Of a DNA stretch of 64,000 bases, positions 1 through 10,205 are shown one piece after another; the stretch's first letter is position 1, and each line of letters opens with the position of its first letter. The notes beneath the pieces are model-generated. The model was given only the letters and a program-made list of their open reading frames with translations, did not search any database and had not been told where the DNA came from. Location of the stretch: contig NZ_CP114783.1 of NCBI RefSeq assembly GCF_027359595.1, forward strand, positions 992,001 to 1,056,000, in the 5' to 3' direction. The translations under genes were made by a program, and so were the position numbers. Origin of the DNA: Prochlorococcus marinus str. MIT 0912. Its GTDB lineage: Bacteria > Cyanobacteriota > Cyanobacteriia > PCC-6307 > Cyanobiaceae.

Positions 1-544
<544 letters not shown>

Positions 545-559
545 CTTCGACACTGCCTT

Positions 560-1030
560 TTGTCTAATCAAACCGTTACAGAATTGAAAGTTCTTACAAC
601 AAAGTCAGCCACTAATCATGGCTTTGATGTAACAGATTTTCAGATGTTCACGCATCTAAATCCCTTATCAATTCAAGTAAACATTCGACACAAAAATTCT
701 GAGAAAAAAGTCACTCTTGATGACTGTTCTATTCTTAGCCAATATATTGACAAAGCTATTCAAAGTTCCTCCATTCTTGATCAGCCATTTACTTTAGAAA
801 TAAGCAGTGAGGGAGTTAGTGATCTCTTAACTGAAGAAAAAGATTTTGAAATTTTCAAAGGTTTTCCAATTGAAGTTACTTATCAGGATTTAAAAAAAAT
901 TGAGCAACAAATAAATGGTTTGCTTCTAAAAAGGACTGATAATGATCTACAAATAAATCAAAAGGGTAAAACTCAGCGAATCCCAGTCGAAGACGTTATT
1001 CAAGTCCGACTCACAACACCTTCTGGTTAA
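560..1030 (+). CDS. rimP: Ribosome maturation factor RimP
   Basis: RimP assists late maturation of the 30S subunit. The product has the family pattern: an N-terminal alpha/beta domain with D-D-C-S (residues about 53-56), then L-E-I-S-S-E-G-V-S and F-x-x-F-K-G-F-P, and a C-terminal Sm-like barrel ending in I-P-x-x-D/E-V-I. The reading frame is open from a TTG at 479, but 479-559 is GC-rich and forms hairpins, so I prefer the TTG at 560. It gives 156 residues, close to the usual length of about 150; another TTG lies at 584. It is the first gene of rimP-nusA-rnpM-infB, as in most bacteria. The product is certain; the start is uncertain. Confidence 0.9.
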   Translation: MSNQTVTELKVLTTKSATNHGFDVTDFQMFTHLNPLSIQVNIRHKNSEKKVTLDDCSILSQYIDKAIQSSSILDQPFTLEISSEGVSDLLTEEKDFEIFKGFPIEVTYQDLKKIEQQINGLLLKRTDNDLQINQKGKTQRIPVEDVIQVRLTTPSG

Positions 1031-1086
1031 AATCTAGATATCAATTATCTAACCCAGTCCTTCTCATCTTTTATATCCCATCATCG

Positions 1087-2556
1087 ATGGCTCTTGTTCT
1101 ACTCCCAGGCTTAAATAACTTAATTGAAGACATTAGTGAGGAAAAAAAACTTCCTTCACAAGTTGTCGAAGCTGCTTTAAGAGAAGCACTTCTCAAAGGT
1201 TATGAGCGATATCGAAAAACTCTTTATCTGGGTATTAGCGACGATCCATTTGAAGAGGATTATTTTAGTAACTTTGATGTTGGTTTAGATCTAGAAGATG
1301 AAGGGTATAGAGTTTTGGCCAGCAAAATAATAGTTGAAGAGGTTGAGAGTGACGATCATCAAATAGCAATAGCTGAGGTCATGCAAGTTGCTGATGATGC
1401 TCAAGTTGGAGATACCGTTGTCCTAGATGTGACTCCAGAGAAAGAAGATTTTGGAAGAATGGCGGCAGCTACAACCAAGCAAGTTTTAGCCCAAAAATTG
1501 AGAGATCAGCAAAGAAGAATGATCCAAGAGGAATTTGCTGACTTAGAAGATCCAGTTCTAACTGCCAGAGTCATAAGATTTGAAAGGCAGTCCGTAATTA
1601 TGGCAGTCAGTTCTGGTTTAGGTAGACCAGAAGTAGAAGCAGAGCTTCCAAGACGAGATCAATTACCTAATGATAATTATCGAGCAAATGCAACATTTAA
1701 AGTATTCCTTAAAGAAGTTAGTGAAATCCCTAGAAGAGGACCTCAACTTTTTGTGAGCAGGTCGAATGCTGGGCTTGTTGTCTATTTATTCGAAAATGAA
1801 GTTCCTGAAATTCAAGAAGGTTCCGTTCGAATTGTTGCTGTTGCTCGCGAAGCAAATCCACCCTCAAGAGCAGTAGGCCCGAGAACAAAAGTAGCTGTTG
1901 ACAGTATTGAAAGAGAGGTAGACCCTGTTGGAGCATGTATTGGTGCTAGAGGATCACGTATTCAACAAGTGGTTAATGAACTTCGTGGTGAAAAAATAGA
2001 TGTAATTCGTTGGTCTTCTGACCCTGTTCAATACATTTGCAACTCACTAAGTCCTGCAAGAGTTGAAGTAGTAAGGCTTGTGGATCCAGAAGGTCAGCAT
2101 GCGCATGTCCTGGTTCCTCCAGATCAACTTAGCCTTGCCATTGGTAGAGAAGGGCAAAATGTAAGACTTGCAGCAAGACTTACGGGATGGAAAATAGATA
2201 TAAAAAATTCACAAGAATATGATCAAGCCACTGAAGATTCCGAGGTTGCAGAATTAATTTCTCAAAGGGAAGAAGAAGAATCTTTACAGAGAGAAGCTGA
2301 GCAGAGATTAGAGGCAGAGCAAGCAGCTAGAGCGGAAGAAGATGCACGATTAAGAGAGCTTTACCCCCTCCCAGAAGACGAAGAAGACTTCCAAGATGAG
2401 CAATTATCAGATATGAATCTTGAAGACTCTGAATCCTCTGAGACTGATTCAGAGATCGATGCTGAAAACACAGAAACTGATGATATTGAAGAAACAATCG
2501 AAGAGGCTGGTACGGGCGAAGATAAAGTAACTACAAAAGAGGAAGGAACCCGGTGA
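1087..2556 (+). CDS. nusA: Transcription termination/antitermination factor NusA
   Basis: NusA binds RNA polymerase and nascent RNA and modulates pausing, termination and antitermination. The 489-residue product has the N-terminal polymerase-binding domain (residues about 1-125), an S1 domain (about 130-200) and two KH domains. The signatures V-G-A-C-I-G-x-R-G-x-R-I and L-A-I-G-R-E-G-Q-N-V-R-L-A are visible. From about residue 390 the sequence becomes a charged Glu/Asp-rich tail with no recognisable repeat domain. The ATG at 1087 matches the usual start. The stop overlaps the next gene by 4 bases, which indicates translational coupling. Confidence 0.97.
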   Translation: MALVLLPGLNNLIEDISEEKKLPSQVVEAALREALLKGYERYRKTLYLGISDDPFEEDYFSNFDVGLDLEDEGYRVLASKIIVEEVESDDHQIAIAEVMQVADDAQVGDTVVLDVTPEKEDFGRMAAATTKQVLAQKLRDQQRRMIQEEFADLEDPVLTARVIRFERQSVIMAVSSGLGRPEVEAELPRRDQLPNDNYRANATFKVFLKEVSEIPRRGPQLFVSRSNAGLVVYLFENEVPEIQEGSVRIVAVAREANPPSRAVGPRTKVAVDSIEREVDPVGACIGARGSRIQQVVNELRGEKIDVIRWSSDPVQYICNSLSPARVEVVRLVDPEGQHAHVLVPPDQLSLAIGREGQNVRLAARLTGWKIDIKNSQEYDQATEDSEVAELISQREEEESLQREAEQRLEAEQAARAEEDARLRELYPLPEDEEDFQDEQLSDMNLEDSESSETDSEIDAENTETDDIEETIEEAGTGEDKVTTKEEGTR

Positions 2557-2828
2557 GTCAAAGCCCCATTCTGCGTAGATGTGTAGCTTGCAAAAAAGTT
2601 CTTGATCGCAAGTTTCTTTTAAAAGTTACTAAAGACTTTCAGAATGGAGTGGTTCTCTCAGGCGGGATGGGAAGATCAGCCTATCTCTGTCCAACTGAGT
2701 CATGTTTTGAAGAAGCTTTGAAGCGTAAACGATTACAAAAAGCCTTGAGATGTGATATTCACTCAAGCGTTTTCAATATGCTCCAAAAACAACTTAATAC
2801 CTGCATTGATTCAGATAGTGAGGCATGA
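2553..2828 (+). CDS. rnpM: YlxR/RnpM family RNA-binding protein
   Basis: This 91-residue protein begins at a GTG that overlaps the nusA stop. It has the family pattern R-R-C-V-A-C-K-K near the N-terminus, followed by G-R-S-A-Y-L-C (residues about 40-46) and C-F-x-x-A-L-K-R-K-R-L. YlxR proteins sit between nusA and infB in many bacteria. They have been linked to binding the RNase P RNA in Gram-positives and to nucleoid or regulatory roles elsewhere. Basic residues dominate the conserved face, as expected for RNA binding. The position and motif make the family assignment firm; the cellular role in cyanobacteria is less clear. Confidence 0.9.
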   Translation: MSQSPILRRCVACKKVLDRKFLLKVTKDFQNGVVLSGGMGRSAYLCPTESCFEEALKRKRLQKALRCDIHSSVFNMLQKQLNTCIDSDSEA

Positions 2829-2888
2829 TGTTAATGAAGAGAACTCAGTCAACTCAAAAACCAAATCTAAAGTTCAAGCACAACATTA

Positions 2889-5800
2889 ATGACCAGCAGC
2901 GGTAAAATCAGAATTTATGAATTGTCAAAGGACTTAAGTCTTGACAATAAAGATGTGCTAGACGCAGCTCGGAAACTTTCCATAGCAGCTAAAAGTCATA
3001 GCAGTTCCATAAGCAGTCTTGAAGCAAATCAAATCAAAGATTTTCTAAAAAAAAGTAATGTAAAAACTTCTAGGAAACCTATTAAGAAATTAGATAAAGA
3101 AATTCTTTCCGTTAAGAAAGGTCCTATCAAAACTCGAAAGGATCAGGAACCCGAACTGAAGCAAAATAATCCTGATCAAAAAGAGCTTTCAAAAGCAAAG
3201 TTAAATGTCCCTTCACAGCCTAAGCAAACCTTAGTTAAAACCCAAATATCATCTCAAAAAAATCAACAAAAAACTTTAAAAAACAAATTCCCTACACAAC
3301 AACCTATAAACGCACCCTCTAAGCCAAACCAACCACTGCCTCCAAAGCCAAGACAAGCCTTAAACCAAACTATTACTAAACCTATAAGTCAAACTGTAAA
3401 AAACATTCCTATTGAAGAAATAAAAACGAATAACAAATTAATAAATCAACCTAAAAGTTCTAATTCAGCCCAAAAGCCATTAACTCAACCACAACAAAAT
3501 TATAGTCAGCAACCTAAGAGACCATTAGCGCCGCCAAGCAGACCAAAAACAAATATTCAAGATAAAAAACCATTACAGCCCAATGACCAAAAACCAAAAA
3601 CAAGGATTCAGCAAGATGACAAATCTTTTCAGAAAATAGGGCCAGGCAATTTTCAAAAAATCAAAAATCAAAACAAACAAAATTCGCCTTCAAGAATCCC
3701 TCAGCCCCCTACAAAAGGAAATACTCTTGAACTTGTCGGTGCTCCCATACGTAGAGAAAAGCCTATAAGTAAACCCCAGACCAACGAAGCAAGAAACAAA
3801 CCTTTGATGCCAGCGAGACCTGGAGCACCAAAACCTCCAGTATCTGCAAATCGTCAAGGGTTATCAAATCGATCTGGCTCTAACAACAGGTTAGTAGGAG
3901 CAAGTCGTCCTGGGTCGCCAAATCGACAAGGTCCTAACCGAGGCGGAGGAGCCAATCGCTCCCTACAAAATCGTCCAGGAGCTAATAATAGAGCTGAAGC
4001 TCCAGTTCGTTCTGGGTCTCCTAATCGAGGAGGAATGCAAAATAGGCCCGCAGTTTCTACTAAGGGAGTTGGTGGACCTAACCCTTACCGCTCTAATAAT
4101 CGTCCAGGTGTTCCATCTGGCATGAGGAAACCAGTTGCGCCTAGTGAATTGATGCAACTGCAAAAGCCACAAGCTAGGCCAAGTGCTCCTCAAAGGAAAT
4201 CTGATTCTCAAACTGGTCCCAGACCTAAAAGAGAAAATTCCACAGGCGCAAAGCCTCCAGTAAACAGGCCAACTCCAGCTGCTCCCAAAAAGCCAGCTCA
4301 TAGGCCAGGTGGTACCGCTACTGCACCAAGAAGAACTGGAAAACCTGATTGGGATGACAGCGCAAAACTTGATGCTTTAAGAAACAAATCGCCTCAAAAA
4401 CAACGTCAAAAAGTCCACATTATTGGAGAAAATGATGATGCTCTTACTGCAGAGACAAGTGGATTTGCTGGGGAACAACAAGCAGTTGTTCTCTCAGCCA
4501 GCTTAGCTCGACCATCAAAGCCTAAATCTGGCAAGAGAAACAATGGGAAGCCTTTAACTGCCCTTAAAAAGCGTAAGAAAGAAACTACCCGACAAAGGCA
4601 ACGAAGACGTGCGATGGAATTAAGAGCCGCTAGAGAAGCAAAACTTGTAAGGCCTGAAATGATTGTTGTACCAGAAGACAATCTCACAGTTCAAGAGCTT
4701 GCTGACATGTTGAGTGTTGAAAGTTCAGAAATCATTAAATCATTATTTTTCAAAGGAATTACTGCCACTGTCACTCAATCGCTAGATCTAGCCACAATCG
4801 AGACAGTCGCTGAGGAATTTGGTGTACCTGTTCTTCAAGATGATGTTGAAGAGGCTGCGAAGAAGACAGTTGAGATGATTGAGGAGGGAGATTTAAAGCA
4901 CTTAATTAGAAGACCGCCCGTAGTTACCGTGATGGGGCACGTGGACCATGGAAAAACATCTTTACTTGACGCCATAAGAAAAGCAAGGGTTGCAGCAGGT
5001 GAAGCTGGAGGCATTACTCAACACATTGGTGCTTATCAAATTGAAACTCAACATGATGGATCAACTAAGAAACTAACTTTTCTTGACACTCCTGGGCATG
5101 AAGCATTCACAGCGATGAGAGCTAGAGGAACCAGAGTTACAGATGTTGCGATTTTAGTTGTAGCGGCAGATGACGGAGTTAGGCCTCAAACCCTTGAAGC
5201 TATTAGCCATGCAAGAGCAGCAAAAGTTCCCATTGTTGTAGCAATCAATAAAATAGATAAAGAAGGGTCTTCTCCCGACCGCGTAAAACAAGAATTATCA
5301 GAACAGGATTTATTGTCAGAAGAGTGGGGTGGAGATGTAGTAATGGTTCCCGTAAGCGCCATTAAAGGCGAAAACATAGATAAACTTTTAGAAATGGTTT
5401 TACTCGTAACTGAAGTAGAAGATTTACAAGCGAACCCAGATAGATTGGCAAAAGGAACAGTTATAGAGGCACATCTTGATAAAGCGAAAGGCCCAGTCGC
5501 AACATTACTTGTCCAAAACGGTACCCTTAGGTCGGGAGATGTAGTCGCAGCTGGACCAGTACTTGGAAAAGTCAGGGCGATGGTAGATGAAAATGGATCC
5601 AGAATCAAAGAGGCGGGTCCATCATGTCCAGTAGAAGCTCTTGGATTCAGTGAAGTGCCAACAGCTGGTGATGAGTTTGAGGTCTACCCAGATGAAAAAG
5701 CTGCAAGAGCAGTTGTTGGAGAACGTGCCACAGATGCCAGGGCAGCAAGACTTGCTCAGCAAATGGCTTCCAGACGAGTATCACTTTCTTCGATGTCTGG

Positions 5801-6437
5801 CCAAGCAAGTGAGGGTGAACTTAAAGAATTAAATATTATCCTCAAAGCTGATGTGCAAGGAAGCTTAGAAGCAATACTTGGTTCTTTAGAACAACTTCCT
5901 AAAGACGAAGTCCAAGTAAGAGTTTTGCTATCAGCTCCAGGTGAAGTCACTGAAACTGATGTGGATTTAGCAGCTGCATCTGGTGCAGTCATCGTTGGAT
6001 TTAATACTTCAATGGCATCGGGTGCTAAACGCGCAGCCGATGCGAATGGAGTTGATGTAAGAGAATATGAGGTTATTTATAAGCTTCTAGAAGATATTCA
6101 ACTAGCTATGGAAGGTCTTTTAGAACCAGAAATGATAGAAGAAGCCTTAGGGGTCGCTGAGGTTAGAGCAATATTCTCAATTGGCAAAAGTGCAGTTGCT
6201 GGTTGCTATGTTACAAATGGAAAAATACAACGGAATTGCCGGGCCAGAGTCAAACGAGGAAAGCAAATTGTTTTTGAAGGAGATCTAGATTCACTAAAAA
6301 GAAATAAAGATGACGTCAAAGACGTATCAACAGGTTTCGAATGCGGAATAGGTTGTGATCGCTTTGCGAACTGGGAAGAAGGGGATCAAATAGAAGCATT
6401 CAAGCTTGTAACCCAAAGAAGAAAATTGACCAATTAA
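2889..6437 (+). CDS. infB: Translation initiation factor IF-2 with long low-complexity N-terminal region
   Basis: IF-2 is the GTPase that brings initiator tRNA to the ribosome. The G domain starts near residue 680 with G-H-V-D-H-G-K-T, followed by D-T-P-G-H-E and N-K-I-D. The EF-Tu-like domain 2 and the C-terminal domains follow to residue 1182. A short helical N-terminal domain (residues 1-55, I-Y-E-L-S-K-D-L) is followed by roughly 500 residues rich in Gln, Pro, Lys, Asn and Arg, including Arg-Pro-Gly/Asn-Arg repeats. Long disordered N-termini are usual in cyanobacterial IF-2. The ATG at 2889 lies 60 bases after rnpM. It is the last gene of the operon. Confidence 0.97.
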   Translation: MTSSGKIRIYELSKDLSLDNKDVLDAARKLSIAAKSHSSSISSLEANQIKDFLKKSNVKTSRKPIKKLDKEILSVKKGPIKTRKDQEPELKQNNPDQKELSKAKLNVPSQPKQTLVKTQISSQKNQQKTLKNKFPTQQPINAPSKPNQPLPPKPRQALNQTITKPISQTVKNIPIEEIKTNNKLINQPKSSNSAQKPLTQPQQNYSQQPKRPLAPPSRPKTNIQDKKPLQPNDQKPKTRIQQDDKSFQKIGPGNFQKIKNQNKQNSPSRIPQPPTKGNTLELVGAPIRREKPISKPQTNEARNKPLMPARPGAPKPPVSANRQGLSNRSGSNNRLVGASRPGSPNRQGPNRGGGANRSLQNRPGANNRAEAPVRSGSPNRGGMQNRPAVSTKGVGGPNPYRSNNRPGVPSGMRKPVAPSELMQLQKPQARPSAPQRKSDSQTGPRPKRENSTGAKPPVNRPTPAAPKKPAHRPGGTATAPRRTGKPDWDDSAKLDALRNKSPQKQRQKVHIIGENDDALTAETSGFAGEQQAVVLSASLARPSKPKSGKRNNGKPLTALKKRKKETTRQRQRRRAMELRAAREAKLVRPEMIVVPEDNLTVQELADMLSVESSEIIKSLFFKGITATVTQSLDLATIETVAEEFGVPVLQDDVEEAAKKTVEMIEEGDLKHLIRRPPVVTVMGHVDHGKTSLLDAIRKARVAAGEAGGITQHIGAYQIETQHDGSTKKLTFLDTPGHEAFTAMRARGTRVTDVAILVVAADDGVRPQTLEAISHARAAKVPIVVAINKIDKEGSSPDRVKQELSEQDLLSEEWGGDVVMVPVSAIKGENIDKLLEMVLLVTEVEDLQANPDRLAKGTVIEAHLDKAKGPVATLLVQNGTLRSGDVVAAGPVLGKVRAMVDENGSRIKEAGPSCPVEALGFSEVPTAGDEFEVYPDEKAARAVVGERATDARAARLAQQMASRRVSLSSMSGQASEGELKELNIILKADVQGSLEAILGSLEQLPKDEVQVRVLLSAPGEVTETDVDLAAASGAVIVGFNTSMASGAKRAADANGVDVREYEVIYKLLEDIQLAMEGLLEPEMIEEALGVAEVRAIFSIGKSAVAGCYVTNGKIQRNCRARVKRGKQIVFEGDLDSLKRNKDDVKDVSTGFECGIGCDRFANWEEGDQIEAFKLVTQRRKLTN

Positions 6438-6496
6438 ATTGAGTTTTTATTCCAACCTTATATCTGAATAAATAAAAATAAATTCAAGTCGAAAAA

Positions 6497-6775
6497 TTAA
6501 TCTTCAACTTGTTTATTTCTATCTTTATATAATAAAAAACTTAGAATTAATAATGCTGAGCTTTGGATTGCAAGATCATTAAAAGATACAGTATCACCTG
6601 CGATGATATTAGTAATCATAATAAAGAACCCTAGAGCAGCTGAGCCGAAAAGCGCTATCCAAACAGCTCTTCTTAATCCCCGATATGGATTTTTTGACTC
6701 CTTTAAAAGTCGAGCTCTTAAATTGGGATCCAAATTGGATCCGGGCTTATTTGGATTGTTCAAAAAATAAATCAA
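6497..6775 (-). CDS. DUF3493 family small membrane protein
   Basis: The 92-residue product has a soluble N-terminus containing L-R-A-R-L-L-x-E-x-x-N-P-Y-R-G-L-R-R, then two hydrophobic segments (about residues 37-56 and 66-82) and a charged tail. This matches my memory of DUF3493, a cyanobacterial and plastid family that includes the plant photosystem assembly factor LPA3. A role in photosystem biogenesis would therefore be plausible but is inferred. It converges on infB with a 59-base gap and lies beside the tRNA gene. Confidence 0.8.
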   Translation of the reverse strand: MIYFLNNPNKPGSNLDPNLRARLLKESKNPYRGLRRAVWIALFGSAALGFFIMITNIIAGDTVSFNDLAIQSSALLILSFLLYKDRNKQVED

Positions 6776-6797
6776 AAGATGATAATTTGATTCTAAT

Positions 6798-6869
6798 GCC
6801 GGTGTAGCTCAGGGGTAGAGCAACTGATTCGTAACCAGTAGGTCGGTGGTTCAATTCCACTCATCGGCA
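6798..6869 (+). tRNA. trnT-CGU: tRNA-Thr (anticodon CGT)
   Basis: The cloverleaf can be folded by eye. The acceptor pairs GCCGGTG with CATCGGC, with one G-T pair. The D arm is GCTC-AGGGGTA-GAGC. The anticodon loop TTCGTAA gives CGT, which reads ACG (Thr). The T arm is GGTGG-TTCAATT-CCACT. The top of the anticodon stem has an A-C mismatch beside the loop. The discriminator base is A, and CCA is not encoded. Confidence 0.96.
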
Positions 6870-7129
6870 TAAAGTTATCCAATGACATTTGACAGAATTT
6901 TCCTGAAATAAAGTTACCTGTATAAAGCCCTTATTCATATATATCTTCTTGCTGGGCAACAGTGATAACAGTTCAAAAAATAAATACCTTTAACTTAGAA
7001 AATAACTGTGAATAATGATTCTAAGAAAAGAGTCTAGGTATTCTGCTCATAACGAAAGTGATCTCGATATGTTAGGGTCTTAGCGCTCTAAATGTATGTC
7101 ATCGGTTTTTACCCTTACAAACAAAGGTT

Positions 7130-7876
7130 ATGACTTCTACTGCTCCTAATGAGAATGTTAAGGATAATTTAAAAGAACAAATTTCTTGCAAATTGGTCTC
7201 AGAAATAATTCGTGAACGTATAGAAGCAAATGGAGCAAGATTCCATGCAAATGATAATATTTCCGATTTTATTCAGCCAGGAGAACTAGAGACTCTTGAG
7301 AGAGAAGTTGCCACAAGAGTTAGAGATTTGCTCAAAACTTTATTGATTGATGTCGATAATGACCACAACACTCAAGAAACTGCAGAACGCGTTTCCAGAA
7401 TGTATTTAAATGAAGTATTTAAAGGCAGATATCATCCTCAACCTAAGGTTACTAATTTCCCCAACGATAGGAATCTAGATGAGATCTATACACTAGGACC
7501 AATAACTGTTAGATCTGCTTGTTCTCATCACTTGGTTCCAATTCTTGGAGATTGCTGGATAGGAATAAAACCTGGTGAAAAAGTTATTGGAATTTCGAAG
7601 TTTGCAAGAGTAGCTGATTGGGTATTTTCTAGGCCACATATTCAAGAAGAAGCTGTAATGATTCTTGCTGATGAAATTGAACGTTTGTGCGAACCAAAAG
7701 GTCTAGCAATCCTTGTTAAAGCTCAACATTATTGTATGAAATGGCGAGGAGTAAAAGAACCCGAAACCAGCATGATCAACTCAATCGTTAGAGGTGATTT
7801 CCGTCATGATGCAAGCTTGAAGCAGGAGTTCTTCGAACTTGTTAAACAACAATCAAACTTCGGTAAAAATTACTAA
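7130..7876 (+). CDS. folE: GTP cyclohydrolase I
   Basis: FolE converts GTP to 7,8-dihydroneopterin triphosphate, the first step of folate and pterin synthesis. The 248-residue product carries the family motifs: T-P-E-R-type helix (T-A-E-R-V-S-R-M-Y), S-x-C-x-H-H (R-S-A-C-S-H-H, zinc and catalytic residues) and G-I-S-K-F-A-R. A later cysteine in K-A-Q-H-Y-C-M-K-W-R-G completes the zinc site. The first 35 or so residues are a variable extension. The ATG at 7130 is the first good start after a 260-base gap downstream of the tRNA. No operon partner is adjacent. Confidence 0.96.
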   Translation: MTSTAPNENVKDNLKEQISCKLVSEIIRERIEANGARFHANDNISDFIQPGELETLEREVATRVRDLLKTLLIDVDNDHNTQETAERVSRMYLNEVFKGRYHPQPKVTNFPNDRNLDEIYTLGPITVRSACSHHLVPILGDCWIGIKPGEKVIGISKFARVADWVFSRPHIQEEAVMILADEIERLCEPKGLAILVKAQHYCMKWRGVKEPETSMINSIVRGDFRHDASLKQEFFELVKQQSNFGKNY

Positions 7877-7926
7877 ATCAACTAAAAGGATTTGATAGTT
7901 TACTTAAGACTATTAATAAAGTTCTC

Positions 7927-8412
7927 CTAGAGAAAAGAGGGATCTAAAAGTGATGGTCGATAAGAAAGTAAAAATGGCCTTTGGTCGCTCTTAACTGCAA
8001 CAATCACATCTTCTCCAGTGTGCCAAATCCATTGTTGTTGAGATGATGAACCACTCTCAATATCAACGTTTGTTCCAACTGGAGGACCAAAACGGTAACG
8101 TAATCCTGCTAAGACCTCAGTCATGTTTTCGTTGCCAATTTCATAAGCAAGTTGTTTTAATCCAGACTCCTTTTCAATTCGTACTCTAAGAGCCTCTACA
8201 GGTAAACCACTTATTTGAATATCTTTCACTTCGAACAGATTCTGATTTGTTTTGTTAGCAAGAGGGATCAAAGAGACACCAAGATGAGTTTCTACGTTCG
8301 AAAGATCCATTCCCCATTTCAAACCTTCAACACATGCATTAACTGGTTGAGAAAAAACTTGAAAAAGAAAAACAAAAATCATAATGAAAATATATTTAGA
8401 AACCTTGGTCAT
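7927..8412 (-). CDS. Secreted protein of unknown function
   Basis: The 161-residue product begins at an ATG (8412), with an in-frame GTG five codons upstream. Residues about 6-24 are strongly hydrophobic and end with S-Q-P-V-N-A-C, a likely signal peptidase site. The mature part starts C-V-E-G-L-K-W-G-M-D-L and later has L-R-Y-R-F-G-P-P-V-G and Q-Q-W-I-W-H-T-G. No family was recognised. Export to the periplasm or membrane is inferred from the signal peptide. It converges with folE (50-base gap) and lies downstream of the porin gene on the same strand. Confidence 0.7.
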   Translation of the reverse strand: MTKVSKYIFIMIFVFLFQVFSQPVNACVEGLKWGMDLSNVETHLGVSLIPLANKTNQNLFEVKDIQISGLPVEALRVRIEKESGLKQLAYEIGNENMTEVLAGLRYRFGPPVGTNVDIESGSSSQQQWIWHTGEDVIVAVKSDQRPFLLSYRPSLLDPSFL

Positions 8413-8563
8413 AGCTGAATTGAACACTTTTTAAGTTTGATAATAGATCTCTAGATAAAATAGTTATTGTTTCCACTTATTAGAAATCAAATCTCTAGGA
8501 TTGAGATGATGAGTTTAATATCGACTACACAATTAGCTTAACTAAAAATACAAAACATTTACA

Positions 8564-9754
8564 TCAGAACTTGAAAGTAGTTTTCACTAAAGCTCCATTA
8601 ACGTCCTCTTTACCATCTTGTTCAATAACAAAAATAGCTGGAGTAACTGTGACGCTATCGTTCACCGTAAAATCATAAAAAGCTTCCCAAGCCAAAGGAT
8701 CATCATAGCCACTATCATCTCTATGAGTTTCGGCTGTTCCAATACCAAACCCAAACTTATTCCCCTCGATAAACGCATCATGCCATAGGAAGCCAACAGA
8801 CCATGTATTGCCATCCTCCACCTTATTCATTGCAGTATCAGGATTATCCTCGTTCTCAGGATTCTTCCAACCAATACCAGCACTCAGGCTGTAGTCGTTT
8901 CCGAATTGATAACTACCACTAATTCCATAAGAAGAGTAATCATTCACATCAGGAGAATCATCGGTATTCCCATTATCTGCTTGAGTATAGGCCGCTGCAA
9001 GAGTAAATTTCTCATCAACCCATGCCAACTGAGTTGTTATATGATCTTTACCGTCATCAGTTAAGAAACCAATCGAAGAGTTTGATGCGTCTTCTGAAAC
9101 GAAGAGTGCAGAAGCAACTAATTTGTCATGGGACCAAGTAATACCAGCACCCGCTCCCATTTTTTTGGAATAAGTATCATTGGCTCCTGCCTGGTTTAGT
9201 ACAAACAAGACTCCATCGCCTGGGTAAGCACTTGGCCACACACCAAGCAAATCATCTTGACGAAGCTTGGGGCCAAAAGTTACTTGAATATCGTCTCCAA
9301 CAGGGAATTGGTAATAAGCCTTGTGAAGTTCTAACGAATCACTACTACTGAAAGCAGTATCTAATCTTGCCTCACCCATCATCCCGAAGGGCTCCATCAT
9401 CCCAAAATTACCTATGCGAACAGCAGTCTTAAGCATGTCTTGGCCAGTAAAACTGGTCATAAACATGAGCTTGGTATCGTAATGAAAAACTGTACCATCC
9501 TTGTCCCCAGAAGCAGACATTCCACCCATTCCACCCATTCCACCCATTCCAGAATCGCTTACGCCATCTACTCCACCCAAAACAAAAGTCGTTTTACCCA
9601 TAAACATAGTCGAAGGGTATGAATCCCCCATCTTCATGTGACTATCATTGTGATCATGATGACCTCTATGATCGCCACCTCCTGCTTCAACAGCCATCGG
9701 AGCCATTAAGCCTAACGAAGCAGGAATAAAGAGTAATCGTGAAAAAAGCTTCAT
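8564..9754 (-). CDS. Outer-membrane porin with His-rich N-terminus (zinc island)
   Basis: The 396-residue product starts at the ATG at 9754, since the upstream in-frame GTG lies within a GAGG ribosome-binding site. A signal peptide ends at V-E-A-G. It is followed by a His/Asp-rich stretch (H-x-G-H-H-D-H-N-D-S-H) and a Gly-Gly-Met repeat near residue 70. The rest alternates polar and hydrophobic residues like a beta-barrel and ends in Phe, as outer-membrane proteins do. The N- and C-termini resemble the porin at 33012-34025. Its place beside znuABC/zur and its His-rich mature N-terminus suggest metal passage or binding; this is inference. Confidence 0.82.
   Translation of the reverse strand: MKLFSRLLFIPASLGLMAPMAVEAGGGDHRGHHDHNDSHMKMGDSYPSTMFMGKTTFVLGGVDGVSDSGMGGMGGMGGMSASGDKDGTVFHYDTKLMFMTSFTGQDMLKTAVRIGNFGMMEPFGMMGEARLDTAFSSSDSLELHKAYYQFPVGDDIQVTFGPKLRQDDLLGVWPSAYPGDGVLFVLNQAGANDTYSKKMGAGAGITWSHDKLVASALFVSEDASNSSIGFLTDDGKDHITTQLAWVDEKFTLAAAYTQADNGNTDDSPDVNDYSSYGISGSYQFGNDYSLSAGIGWKNPENEDNPDTAMNKVEDGNTWSVGFLWHDAFIEGNKFGFGIGTAETHRDDSGYDDPLAWEAFYDFTVNDSVTVTPAIFVIEQDGKEDVNGALVKTTFKF
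9518..9550. repeat. 9-bp tandem repeat in porin gene (Gly-Gly-Met repeat)
   Basis: The unit CATTCCACC repeats about 3.7 times on the plus strand. It encodes repeated Gly-Gly-Met in the porin. Being in multiples of three, copy-number change by slippage would keep the frame. Methionine and nearby histidines may bind metal, which is inference. Confidence 0.85.
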
Positions 9755-9767
9755 AGACCTCACAAAT

Positions 9768-9782
9768 ACTAGTTATACTAGT
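9768..9782. promoter_or_regulatory. Inverted repeat ACTAGT-TAT-ACTAGT upstream of the porin
   Basis: A perfect 6-bp inverted repeat with a 3-base spacer lies 14 bases upstream of the porin start. A TATA-rich stretch (TATATATAG on the minus strand) sits just beyond it. It may be an operator or a short 5' UTR hairpin. It does not match the Zur palindrome at 13557. Confidence 0.35.
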
Positions 9783-9953
9783 AAAACTATATATAGGCCC
9801 GAATTTAATCTGATTAACTTGCGATAGCGATAATAAATGTGCTTTTCGCTACAAAGAATTTGTGTGTTTTGCTACAAATATTCAAGGTCTTTTGCTGACA
9901 GCGTTCATTATTTAATTAACCTAAAACTAGACGAGCTAGATAAACCTAGAAAG

Positions 9954-10193
9954 ATGAACAATCTCAAGCCTATTTTCACCGCCATCATTATTTCTATGTC
10001 GTTTTCACTGATGGGATGCTCAGGTAATTCCCAAACAAATGGAACTCCTGCACTTTTTGAAACGAAAGTAGAAGCTGAAAAAGCAGCCAAAAATTTCAAT
10101 TGCACTGGAGCTCATAAGATGGGAGATAAATGGATGCCTTGCAAAAGTCATACAGATCATGAATCTCATGATGGGCATCACCATCATCACTAA
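9954..10193 (+). CDS. Small lipoprotein with W-M-P-C motif (DUF3721-like) and His tail
   Basis: The 79-residue product starts at 9954; starting upstream would bury the signal peptide. A lipoprotein signal ends at S-L-M-G-C (Cys about residue 22). The mature part has T-K-x-x-A-E-x-x-A-K, then C-x-G-A-H-K-M-G-x-x-W-M-P-C, and ends with D-G-H and a run of five histidines. The motif matches what I recall of DUF3721, whose function is unknown. The pattern C-x3-H-x8-C with a His tail suggests metal binding at the membrane. It lies 12 bases upstream of a second protein with the same motif, which suggests an operon, and is divergent from the His-rich porin. Confidence 0.8.
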   Translation: MNNLKPIFTAIIISMSFSLMGCSGNSQTNGTPALFETKVEAEKAAKNFNCTGAHKMGDKWMPCKSHTDHESHDGHHHHH

Positions 10194-10205
10194 TATTGTT
10201 AGATA

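Noticed and set aside
3963-4301. Long minus-strand frame opposite infB
   Set aside because: Shadow of the Arg/Pro/Asn-rich coding strand; composition is Trp/Ser/Arg-rich with no family features.
5186-5608. 140-residue minus-strand frame opposite infB
   Set aside because: Lies opposite the conserved IF-2 G domain and domain 2. Ser/Thr-rich shadow frame with no start signal.
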